Of a stretch of 46,658 nt of DNA, positions 1-7,263 are shown piece after piece. The notes beneath the pieces were generated by a model, which did no database searches, was not told the DNA's origin, and saw only the letters and a program-made list of their open reading frames with translations. How positions within the stretch are numbered: position 1 is the stretch's first letter; each line of letters starts with the position of its first letter. Origin of the DNA: Plebeiibacterium sediminum (GTDB taxonomy: Bacteria > Bacteroidota > Bacteroidia > Bacteroidales > Marinilabiliaceae). A program made the position numbers and the translations under genes. The DNA lies in the NCBI RefSeq assembly GCF_026013605.1, contig NZ_JAPDPJ010000052.1, forward strand, positions 1 to 46,658, given 5' to 3'.

Positions 1-123
1 AAGGCGTAAATGACTCGAATTCTTATATTTTGTAAACTTTACCAAAACTTCTTTTCAGTAAATGTTTATTTCAATCTTTTTAACTCCTCAACCTTTTATT
101 GAGTGTCGCTCTAAAAGCGGATG

Positions 124-151
124 CAAAGATAATAACTTTATTTTCTCTTTT
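124..151 (-). promoter_or_regulatory. leftward promoter, proximal copy
   Basis: Read on the minus strand this is TTTG, 21 bases, then TATCTTTG, which fits the Bacteroidota -33/-7 consensus. It is followed by GCATCCGCTTTTA, the same downstream sequence as in the second copy near 294-323. No ATG occurs on the minus strand between here and the window edge, so the transcript has an untranslated leader of more than 110 bases. That suits a stable-RNA (rRNA) operon or a long-leader gene lying off the left edge; the target itself is not visible. Confidence 0.6.
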
Positions 152-293
152 CCAAATAAATTTTGAAAAATTTTTATTTCTTTTTCTAAACTTATTTTTA
201 ATCCTAAATCAAATTGTTTTAATTCGATTTAACCTTTGTGATAATTTCAAAAATGTCAGTTATTAATCTTGTGCTTTTCCTTAAAAGCGGATG

Positions 294-323
294 CAAAATA
301 ACAGACTTTATTTTTAAAATCCA
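294..323 (-). promoter_or_regulatory. leftward promoter, distal copy
   Basis: On the minus strand TTTG, 20 bases, then TTATTTTG, followed by GCATCCGCTTTTA. The sequence after the -7 box and an AATAAAGT block in the spacer are shared with the copy near 124-151, about 170 bases downstream. Tandem promoters with one shared start region are typical of rRNA operons, but that link is inference. Confidence 0.5.
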
Positions 324-640
324 AACACCTTAACTGTTTTTTTCTTTAAATTTCTCATCACTATTTTCCAACATTCATTTTCTCAACACTTTACGCTATA
401 TTTTTTTCTTAAATTATTTTTCCATTCCTTAATATCTATATGATTCTTATCCTTACAACAGTCCTTCTAACCTTAATTTTTATACAAGAATAACTTCACT
501 TAATAAAACCATTACCTAAAAATTTTAAGATTCTATCTTAAACAAACAATACACAACAAACAAATCATTATATCCTAAATCTATTCTACAATACTACGCC
601 CCAATCAATGTATCCTATAATACATCGTGTTTTTTATAAT
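324..640. other. gene-free AT-rich stretch
   Basis: I see no credible ORF, RNA gene or repeat here. The plus strand is strongly pyrimidine- and A-rich with little structure. It separates the leftward tandem promoters from the rightward promoter of the mannosyltransferase gene. Confidence 0.6.
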
Positions 641-645
641 CAAAA

Positions 646-677
646 GGTTTAATATATTATTGATGTTATTACATTTG
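646..677 (+). promoter_or_regulatory. promoter of the mannosyltransferase gene
   Basis: TACATTTG at 670-677 matches the Bacteroidota -7 box TAnnTTTG. A weak -33 (GGTTTA, 646-651) lies about 18 bases upstream. Transcription would begin near 684, giving a short leader before the GTG at 713. Confidence 0.4.
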
Positions 678-712
678 TGCTCAACACATATATTTAATAT
701 AGAATTTTAATT

Positions 713-1450
713 GTGACTGATAGTATTGTTATAATTCCCACTTACAATGAAAAGGAAAACATCGAAGCAATTGTAGATGTTGTATTTTCATTACCTAACG
801 ATTTTGAAATCTTAATTATTGAAGACAATTCTCCTGACGGTACCGCAGACATTGTGCGAGATCTTCAAAATAAATACGAAAACAGACTTCACATGATTGA
901 ACGAAAAGGGAAACTTGGACTTGGTACTGCATATATTACAGGTTTTAAATGGGCGATAGAAAAAGGGTATAATTATATTTTTGAAATGGATGCAGACTTC
1001 TCTCACCCACCAGAGAAATTAATTGAACTTTATAATACATGCAAGAATGGAGCTGATTTAGCTATTGGTTCAAGATATAAATCTGGAGTAAATGTTGTAA
1101 ATTGGCCTATGGGCAGAGTATTGATGTCATATTTTGCATCGGTATACGTTCGATTAATTACAGGAATGAAAATTATGGACACTACTGCCGGTTTTAAATG
1201 TTATAAACGTCAAACACTAGAAACTATTCCTTTAGACAAGATTAAATTAAAGGGTTATGGTTTTCAGATTGAAATGAAATTTACGACATGGAAGTACGGT
1301 TTCAACATTATTGAAGTTCCAATTGTTTTTACTGACAGACAAAAAGGCACATCAAAAATGAGTGGCGGAATATTTAATGAAGCTGTATGGGGTGTTATAA
1401 AAATGAAAATAGCCAGCTGGTTTAAGAAGTACGAAAGAGAAACAATGTAA
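713..1450 (+). CDS. polyprenol monophosphomannose synthase (GT2 family)
   Basis: Family-2 glycosyltransferase of the dolichyl-phosphate mannose synthase type, which moves mannose from GDP-mannose to a polyprenyl phosphate on the inner face of the cytoplasmic membrane. Visible motifs are the N-terminal IIPTYNEKENI, EDNSPDGT around residue 38, and the metal-binding DAD at residues 93-95 followed by FSHPP. The 245-residue length matches the short bacterial form without C-terminal membrane segments. The start is GTG: it gives the family's usual N-terminus and no in-frame ATG fits. There is no Shine-Dalgarno, as usual in this phylum. The pyrC-like gene follows after 25 bases, so the two are probably cotranscribed. 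The exact sugar donor is inferred from the family. Confidence 0.9.
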   Translation: MTDSIVIIPTYNEKENIEAIVDVVFSLPNDFEILIIEDNSPDGTADIVRDLQNKYENRLHMIERKGKLGLGTAYITGFKWAIEKGYNYIFEMDADFSHPPEKLIELYNTCKNGADLAIGSRYKSGVNVVNWPMGRVLMSYFASVYVRLITGMKIMDTTAGFKCYKRQTLETIPLDKIKLKGYGFQIEMKFTTWKYGFNIIEVPIVFTDRQKGTSKMSGGIFNEAVWGVIKMKIASWFKKYERETM

Positions 1451-1475
1451 TTTCAGATTATTAAAAGCAAGAGGT

Positions 1476-2816
1476 ATGAGTTCTACATTAATAAAAAACA
1501 TTAAGATAATTAACGAAGGTGAATCAATTATTGGCAGCATATTAATAACTGACGACATCATTAGTTCAATCTATACAACTAGTGATGATTTACCAAAAGC
1601 GGACGAAATAATTGACGGGACTGGAAAAATACTTCTTCCTGGAGTTATTGATGATCAGGTTCACTTTAGAGAACCTGGATTAACCCATAAAGCAGAAATA
1701 TATACAGAAGCCAAAGCAGCTGTTGCAGGAGGAACAACTTCCTTTATGGAAATGCCCAACACAAAACCTCAAGCTACAACACATGAAGTTTTAGAGGAAA
1801 AATACAACATAGCATCAAACAGATCAATTGCCAATTATTCATTTTATATAGGAGCTACAAACGATAACCTTGATGAATTATTGAAAACTGATCCGGAAAA
1901 AGTTTGTGGGATAAAAGTATTTATGGGTAGTTCAACGGGAAATATGCTTGTTGATAATGAAGATACTCTTGCCGGAATATTTTCAAAAGCACCTACAATA
2001 ATAACGGCTCACTGTGAAGATGAAGATACGATTCAAGCAAACTTAAAGACATACAAAGATAAATACGGTGAGGATGTTCCATTTGAGATGCATCACTTAA
2101 TCCGTTCAGAAGAAGCTTGTTACAAATCATCATCAAAAGCAGCTGCACTTGCCCGTAAACATGGAGCAAGACTACATATTTTGCACTTGACTACAGCTAA
2201 GGAGCTTGAACTACTGGATCAGAACATAGCTATTGAAGATCGAAAAATTACTGGAGAAGTATGTGTTCATCATCTTTGGTTTACCAATGAAGATTATAAA
2301 AAATACGGGGCCAGAATTAAATGGAATCCAGCTATAAAAACAATGAGTGACAGAGATGCTCTAAGAAAAGCTGTTGCTAATGATGTTTTAACTGTTGTAG
2401 CTACCGACCACGCACCTCATACAAAAGAAGAAAAAGAGGGCACATATTTTAAAGCACCTTCCGGAGGTCCTTTAGTGCAACACTCACTTGTTGCCATGCT
2501 GGAAATGGCTAAAGATGGTATTTTTACCTACGAGCAAGTTGTTAACAAAATGTGTCATGCTCCTGCTCAACTTTTTCAAGTTAAAAACAGAGGATTTATA
2601 AGAGAAGGTTATAAAGCAGATCTTGTTATTATTGATCCTGAATCTGAATGGACAGTTTCATCTGATAATATAGTTTCTAAATGTGGATGGAGTCCATTTG
2701 AAGGACAAAGTTTTTCTCACAAAGTAAGTCATACTTTTGTGAACGGACACCTTGCTTTCAACAATGGCATATTTAATGAAAATAAAATGGGTGAACGTTT
2801 AACCTTTAATAGATGA
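1476..2816 (+). CDS. pyrC: dihydroorotase
   Basis: Amidohydrolase-superfamily dihydroorotase, which interconverts carbamoyl-aspartate and dihydroorotate in pyrimidine synthesis. Metal and catalytic positions are visible: DDQVHFREPG at 59-68, the lysine that is normally carbamylated at K147 (GIKVFMGSSTG), histidines at 179 and 237, and ATDHAPH with D311. The first histidine of the usual HxH pair is Gln (Q61-V-H63); I recall DDQVHFREPG in other Bacteroidota sequences, so it is probably a lineage form, not a defect. At 446 residues it is full length. It lies between the mannosyltransferase and a lipoprotein gene on the same strand, with 25- and 7-base gaps, which suggests one transcript. An allantoinase or dihydropyrimidinase is less likely given the GLTHKAE and MPNT motifs. 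Confidence 0.88.
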   Translation: MSSTLIKNIKIINEGESIIGSILITDDIISSIYTTSDDLPKADEIIDGTGKILLPGVIDDQVHFREPGLTHKAEIYTEAKAAVAGGTTSFMEMPNTKPQATTHEVLEEKYNIASNRSIANYSFYIGATNDNLDELLKTDPEKVCGIKVFMGSSTGNMLVDNEDTLAGIFSKAPTIITAHCEDEDTIQANLKTYKDKYGEDVPFEMHHLIRSEEACYKSSSKAAALARKHGARLHILHLTTAKELELLDQNIAIEDRKITGEVCVHHLWFTNEDYKKYGARIKWNPAIKTMSDRDALRKAVANDVLTVVATDHAPHTKEEKEGTYFKAPSGGPLVQHSLVAMLEMAKDGIFTYEQVVNKMCHAPAQLFQVKNRGFIREGYKADLVIIDPESEWTVSSDNIVSKCGWSPFEGQSFSHKVSHTFVNGHLAFNNGIFNENKMGERLTFNR

Positions 2817-2823
2817 TCATAAA

Positions 2824-3312
2824 ATGAAAACAATACTGCCTACAATACTATTAATTATTTTTACAGCTATTGCATGCAATCATAATACAGAAAAGCAAAT
2901 TGTTTATACAGCACCAAGCTCAAATAATTTAGAACTGTGGGCAGATACCATTATTTATGATGTGCTAATTTCTAATCCTGACTCAACAGATGATTGGCAG
3001 GAACAAAAACTAAAACATCTCGATCATAAAAAAATAGTGGATGATCTTTTTGAAAGTATTTATTCCGGCCAAAAAAAAGCTTATAACTACTATACAAATT
3101 CAGAATACAGCATAGAAGATATTAAAGAATTTGAAGAAGATTATCCCAGAAGCAATATTGGTAAACTTCAATTTTCGGAATCATGGTTGTATGATAAAAC
3201 ATTAGGAAAGCACATTAAGCAAGTGCATTCAATTCTTGTAGCATATACTTTATATGATTCTTCAAACAACATAAGAGGATATAAAGCCGGATTCTTTATC
3301 AAAAACGATTAA
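2824..3312 (+). CDS. unrecognised lipoprotein, GldN-like pattern
   Basis: Exported 162-residue protein. A hydrophobic signal ends in a lipobox (TAIAC, Cys18), so it should be lipid-anchored after cleavage by signal peptidase II. The mature part is acidic and mixed alpha/beta. I do not recognise the family with confidence. The order of a short helix ending in a G-x-x-x-A-Y element, a SIEDI stretch, then FSESWLYDK and a beta-rich KQVHSI segment recalls the conserved part of the GldN/PorN proteins of the type IX secretion and gliding machinery. That is only a pattern resemblance; the protein is shorter than typical GldN. It begins 7 bases after the dihydroorotase stop and is probably in the same operon. 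Confidence 0.7.
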   Translation: MKTILPTILLIIFTAIACNHNTEKQIVYTAPSSNNLELWADTIIYDVLISNPDSTDDWQEQKLKHLDHKKIVDDLFESIYSGQKKAYNYYTNSEYSIEDIKEFEEDYPRSNIGKLQFSESWLYDKTLGKHIKQVHSILVAYTLYDSSNNIRGYKAGFFIKND

Positions 3313-3371
3313 ACTTTTACGAAGGTTTTCATCTCCATTACCGTCAAATATTAAAACAAACAAATAATAAT

Positions 3372-3869
3372 ATGAAAACCGTACGAATTTTACATCGTTA
3401 TGTAGGCTTCTTCTTAGTCGGCATTATGATTATCTATGCTCTGAGTGGGATTGTATTAACATATCGCAATTCCGATATCTTCAGGATTAAAAAACATATT
3501 GAACAAACTTTGCAACCAGATCTAAAAGCTGAAGAATTAGCCCGGGCTCTTAAGTTTAGATATATAAATATTGAAAAAGAAACTGAAGAATCTTTATTCT
3601 TTAAAGATGGAGAATACAATAAAAAAACAGGAATTGTATCTTACGAAAGATCTGAATATCCGGCAATCATCTAAAAATTAGTAAATCTTCATAAAACACC
3701 ATCAGGTGGTTTTATTTCATGGTTAACAACATTTTTGGGTATAGCCTTATTGTTTTTAGCAATCTCTTCCTTTTGGATGTTTAAGCCTAAAACTAAAATA
3801 TTTAAAAGAGGCATTTTAGTTGCTACTGCCGGAATTATATTCAGTATAATATTAATAATTTTCTCATAG
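3372..3869 (+). pseudogene. PepSY-type membrane protein, broken by one stop
   Basis: The reading frame from ATG 3372 is open for 100 codons, hits TAA at 3672-3674, then continues in the same frame for 64 more codons to TAG at 3867-3869. The first part starts with a membrane helix after MKTVRILHRYVG, as in PepSY-associated transmembrane proteins. The part after the stop holds the expected HKTPSGG turn, a second membrane helix (FLGIALLFLAISSFW) and a third near the end. Together they make one coherent 165-residue product, so a single base change (for example CAA or AAA to TAA) explains the break. It may be a recent pseudogene, a sequencing error, or a stop that is read through. The intact family member would be a small inner-membrane protein of unclear role. 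Confidence 0.7.
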
Positions 3870-3886
3870 TCATTAGACTATGAGAA
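3861..3886. terminator. bidirectional hairpin over two stop codons
   Basis: Perfect 11-bp inverted repeat TTCTCATAGTC / GACTATGAGAA with a 4-base loop. It contains the TAG of the PepSY-type gene (3867-3869) and the TAG of the convergent aspartate kinase (3878-3880). U-tracts are poor on both sides, so its strength as an intrinsic terminator is uncertain. Confidence 0.5.
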
Positions 3887-5155
3887 ATTCCATTCACTTT
3901 CCTTAACTACATAACGAGCTGTATTACGACTTAATTGAGAATCTACAACTTCTTTACCATTAATTACTTCTTCAATAGCATCTTCATTATAATTACGAAT
4001 AGTAACCAACTCTACATTTTCATTATATTTTACAATAAAGTCCTTCTTCAAATCTTCTATTAATACAGAAGGATTTCTTTTTGTATCGATACAAGCAGAA
4101 AAGTTTAGTGCTGAGTTCTGCATTAAATTTATTTTAATTTTATTTCTACCAAAAATGGCAAATATTTCACTCAGGTTATCTTCTACAATAAATGAAAAAT
4201 CCTTTGGTGAAATTGTGATAAAAAGTTGATTGGGCTTTAAAATAAAAACAGGCAGCTTATTTCCTGAATGTTCAACTGATTCTATAACCGTGCCAGGCAA
4301 ACTAATATCCATAAAAGATTTAACATAGAGTGGAATCTCTTTATTTTGCAATGGCTTAAGGGTTTTAGGATGAATTACCTGAGCCCCGTAATAAGCTAAT
4401 TCAATAGCTTCCGGATAAGAAATTTCTTTAAGCTTTTTAGCATGAGGATACCATCTAGGATCAGCATTTAAAACTCCCGGCACATCTTTCCATATAGTCA
4501 AACTTTCGGCATCTAAAATATGAGCAAAAACGGCACCTGAATAATCAGACCCTTCCCTACCTAAAGTTGTAGTAATATTATTAATTGTTGAACCAATAAA
4601 ACCTTGTGTTATATATACAGATTCTTCTTTAAAGCTAATTTCCTTTTTTACAAACTGAGAACTTAACCCCCAGTTAACACCTGCGTCTCTGTAATTCTCA
4701 TCTGTTTTGATCAACTTTCTACCATCTACCCATTTATTTTTTAAACCGATATAATTGGCATAGTTACTGATTATTTGAGTAGACAATATTTCGCCGAATG
4801 AAACAATCTGATCGTATTCAAAATCGTAATTTAACGAAGGGTGCAATTGAACTCTTTCCCACAACGATGACTGAATCTGATCAAATAGTTCGTAAAAAGA
4901 ATGATTGGGTTCAAATAATTCATGGATGATCTGTTGGTGATATTCAACAATTGAGTCAAATGTATTTTTTAATAGACTTTTATCTTGCTTCATATATGCT
5001 TCAACAAGTTCCTCCATCGCATTTGTTGTTTTTCCCATAGCAGAAATTACAACAACCATAGGGTTAGTATTACGTTTGATAACACTACAGACATTGCGAA
5101 CACCGGAGGCATTTTTAACAGAAGCCCCACCAAATTTATAAACTTGAATTTGCAT
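3878..5155 (-). CDS. lysC: aspartate kinase
   Basis: Aspartokinase, which phosphorylates L-aspartate in the first step towards lysine, diaminopimelate, threonine and methionine. The N-terminal KFGGAS signature (K7), the TTLGREGSDYSGA substrate loop and a C-terminal regulatory pair of ACT domains (from about residue 300) are visible. No homoserine dehydrogenase domain follows, so it is monofunctional (425 residues). The start is set at the ATG at 5155, giving MQIQVYKFGG; a longer frame to 5221 would add a non-conserved tail that overlaps the promoter. A -7 box lies at 5182-5189. It stands alone, convergent with the PepSY-type gene. Whether lysine or threonine inhibits it cannot be read from the sequence. 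Confidence 0.88.
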   Translation of the reverse strand: MQIQVYKFGGASVKNASGVRNVCSVIKRNTNPMVVVISAMGKTTNAMEELVEAYMKQDKSLLKNTFDSIVEYHQQIIHELFEPNHSFYELFDQIQSSLWERVQLHPSLNYDFEYDQIVSFGEILSTQIISNYANYIGLKNKWVDGRKLIKTDENYRDAGVNWGLSSQFVKKEISFKEESVYITQGFIGSTINNITTTLGREGSDYSGAVFAHILDAESLTIWKDVPGVLNADPRWYPHAKKLKEISYPEAIELAYYGAQVIHPKTLKPLQNKEIPLYVKSFMDISLPGTVIESVEHSGNKLPVFILKPNQLFITISPKDFSFIVEDNLSEIFAIFGRNKIKINLMQNSALNFSACIDTKRNPSVLIEDLKKDFIVKYNENVELVTIRNYNEDAIEEVINGKEVVDSQLSRNTARYVVKESEWNFS

Positions 5156-5181
5156 AATTTTGATTGTATAAATATTATACT

Positions 5182-5189
5182 CAAAGTTA
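5182..5189 (-). promoter_or_regulatory. -7 box of lysC promoter
   Basis: TAACTTTG on the minus strand matches TAnnTTTG. It sits 26 bases before the ATG at 5155, which would leave a leader of about 20 bases. The -33 region (a TTTTACA sequence) is weak. Confidence 0.45.
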
Positions 5190-5231
5190 CTAAAAATGAA
5201 AGTCGATTTTATGTAAAACATCAGTTCTTTG

Positions 5232-5254
5232 CGTGATTTATATCATAAATCACG
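5232..5254. promoter_or_regulatory. perfect palindrome upstream of lysC
   Basis: CGTGATTTAT, a 3-base ATC centre, then ATAAATCACG: a perfect 10-bp inverted repeat about 45 bases upstream of the lysC -7 box. The symmetry and position suit a dimeric regulator site. No T-run follows on either strand, so a terminator is less likely. Confidence 0.45.
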
Positions 5255-5785
5255 GGTACGAATTACATTATCATTGATAACCATTTTTATAAGATATTTC
5301 AATAACAAACGTCACAACTCTTTATTACATTTGGTTTAAAGCACATTTAAATATAAAATATAATCGTTCAAATAATAGATTTTCATAAAAGCAAAATAAA
5401 TCCATTCAATAACTAATTAACATAAAAAGCATCAATACTAACACCTCTATCACACAAAGCTTATCTCATTGTTTTTCTAGTACTTAATAATATCTGATTA
5501 AGAAAATGTGATTAACTAAAAATGAAATAAACGCCGCTTTTTATAACGATAACATACATTTGAGTATAATAATACAAAGGATTTTTTAAGCGTATTTCGC
5601 TAAATATTAATAACTTTTATCTACTTTCGCCAAAATTTATTGCAAGAAGCTACTTTCTTCAATAAATATTTCCGAATATCTATTACCATTTTCTTTCCCT
5701 CTGAGTTCCGATATCAGAACTATAAACTGATTTTGATTTAGATAACTTAATCTACTTCATAATAATTATAGAATTAAAAAAGATA
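5255..5785. other. long intergenic region before the histidine kinase
   Basis: No credible ORF on either strand. It is AT-rich. A candidate -7 box TACTTTCG (5622-5629, one mismatch to TAnnTTTG) with TTTCG about 22 bases upstream could drive the kinase gene, leaving a leader of about 150 bases. A second TAnnTTTG match, TACATTTG at 5555-5562, has no good -33. I see no riboswitch fold. Confidence 0.45.
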
Positions 5786-7144
5786 ATGAATCCGGCTGGA
5801 GAAATAAAAAAGGGAAACGAGGACTTTGTTCTTTGGTTATTTTACTCAAATAGGCAATACATACGTAGCTTAATAATTATTGTATTAATATTTTATCCTG
5901 CGTTTGCTATACTTGATTTCTATGCAACAAGCACATCTTTTAACACCTTATTATATATTCGTTTATTTATTGGGCTCCCTGTACTTGGAACAGCTTTGGC
6001 ATTATCTTTTGTTGAGAAATTACAAGTATATCTTAGAACTATTAATGCCTCTGCGTTATTTATAGTTAACCTTAGTATATCATTAATGTATTATCATCTA
6101 ACTCCTGCTGAAAAAGCATTTGATTCATACTACTCCGGGTTAATAATATCTACTGCAAGCTTATCGTTATCTATGAGTAACATTAAATTATCCAATATAT
6201 ACATCATTATATCTACACTTCTTTTTATCTCAATCTCACTATTTAAACATCACTTATTATCATTTAACAAGCTTTTGTTTATTCAATCCTCCACTTTTTT
6301 AATAACCTCAGCTGGATTTTGGATTTTTGCTAATACTATTATTGATCGATTTTCGAAGAAACTTTTTCAAACTCAAAAAAAGATAAGTCTTGAGAGAGAC
6401 CAGATTAGCACTCAGAAAGAAAAATATGAAAAACTAAATACAACAAAAAACCAATTCTTCAGTATTATATCTCACGATTTAAGAAGCCCATTTAATACAC
6501 TGATTGGATACTTTAGTTTACTACTTCAAAATGAAGAAAAAGATTTTAAGGTAAAAAGAGATGAAATTTTACGAATCTATTTTCATATAAGAAGAACTTA
6601 TAATTTACTAAACAATATTTTAATTTGGGGAAGATCTCAATTACGTAATAATTACTTTCAACCTCAAACCTATGTGATTAAAGATATCATTTTTGAAAAC
6701 AAAGATCTGTTTAAAGAAATTGCTTCATCCAAAAACATCAAAATCACCTATATCATTGATGATTATGCATTTGTATACTGCGACAAGGAAATGATAGGCA
6801 CTATTGTAAGAAACCTTGTTTTAAATGCTTTAAAATTTACAAAATCAGGCGGCGACGTTACTATAATAGCACGTAAACACACCCAAAAAGAAATAGAAAT
6901 TGCTGTAATTGATACAGGAATTGGGATTTCGTCAAAGACCAAAAGAAAAATTTTAAAAGCTGATGAACAATACACTACACCTGGCACCGACAATGAAGAA
7001 GGTTCAGGTATTGGATTAATGATATGTCAGGAATTCCTCAATCTTCACCAGAAGCAATTGAACATTGATAGTAAAGTGAACCATGGAAGTAAATTTTATT
7101 TCTTCCTACCACAAAATGCTACACAAATAAAACGCAACAAGTAA
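5786..7144 (+). CDS. membrane sensor histidine kinase
   Basis: Two-component sensor kinase of 452 residues. About six membrane helices (residues 27-184) form an integral sensor region with no periplasmic or PAS domain. A short linker helix (185-225) leads to the HisKA domain with phosphoacceptor H230 in FFSIISHDLRSP. The ATPase domain follows with the N box (RNLVLNALKF, N343/N347), the G1 box (DTGIGIS, D376) and a G2 box (GSGIGL, 406-411). No response regulator gene is adjacent on the same strand. The closest is the PAS-linked regulator at 10630-11697 on the other strand, beyond mfd, so pairing is unproven. The ligand is unknown; the membrane-embedded sensor suggests a membrane or hydrophobic cue. 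Confidence 0.85.
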   Translation: MNPAGEIKKGNEDFVLWLFYSNRQYIRSLIIIVLIFYPAFAILDFYATSTSFNTLLYIRLFIGLPVLGTALALSFVEKLQVYLRTINASALFIVNLSISLMYYHLTPAEKAFDSYYSGLIISTASLSLSMSNIKLSNIYIIISTLLFISISLFKHHLLSFNKLLFIQSSTFLITSAGFWIFANTIIDRFSKKLFQTQKKISLERDQISTQKEKYEKLNTTKNQFFSIISHDLRSPFNTLIGYFSLLLQNEEKDFKVKRDEILRIYFHIRRTYNLLNNILIWGRSQLRNNYFQPQTYVIKDIIFENKDLFKEIASSKNIKITYIIDDYAFVYCDKEMIGTIVRNLVLNALKFTKSGGDVTIIARKHTQKEIEIAVIDTGIGISSKTKRKILKADEQYTTPGTDNEEGSGIGLMICQEFLNLHQKQLNIDSKVNHGSKFYFFLPQNATQIKRNK

Positions 7145-7239
7145 ACCACACAATACTTTTTTCATCATTCTTATACTCAGTCTTTTTAAAATAATTTACT
7201 TTCAAGGTTATAATTTCTACAAAAACACTCTAGTATTAT

Positions 7240-7247
7240 TACTTTTG
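7240..7247 (+). promoter_or_regulatory. -7 box of mfd promoter
   Basis: TACTTTTG matches TAnnTTTG. It lies 17 bases before the GTG start of mfd, so the transcript is almost leaderless. The -33 region is weak (TTTC near 7214-7217). Confidence 0.4.
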
Positions 7248-7263
7248 CAAAAAAGATTATAAC

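Noticed and set aside
3878-5221. longer start for aspartate kinase
   Set aside because: The extra 22 residues precede the conserved MQIQVYKFGG and would overlap the -7 box.
5255-5785. riboswitch in the long gap between lysC and the histidine kinase
   Set aside because: No multi-stem core or conserved aptamer motif is visible; only simple hairpins and AT-rich sequence.
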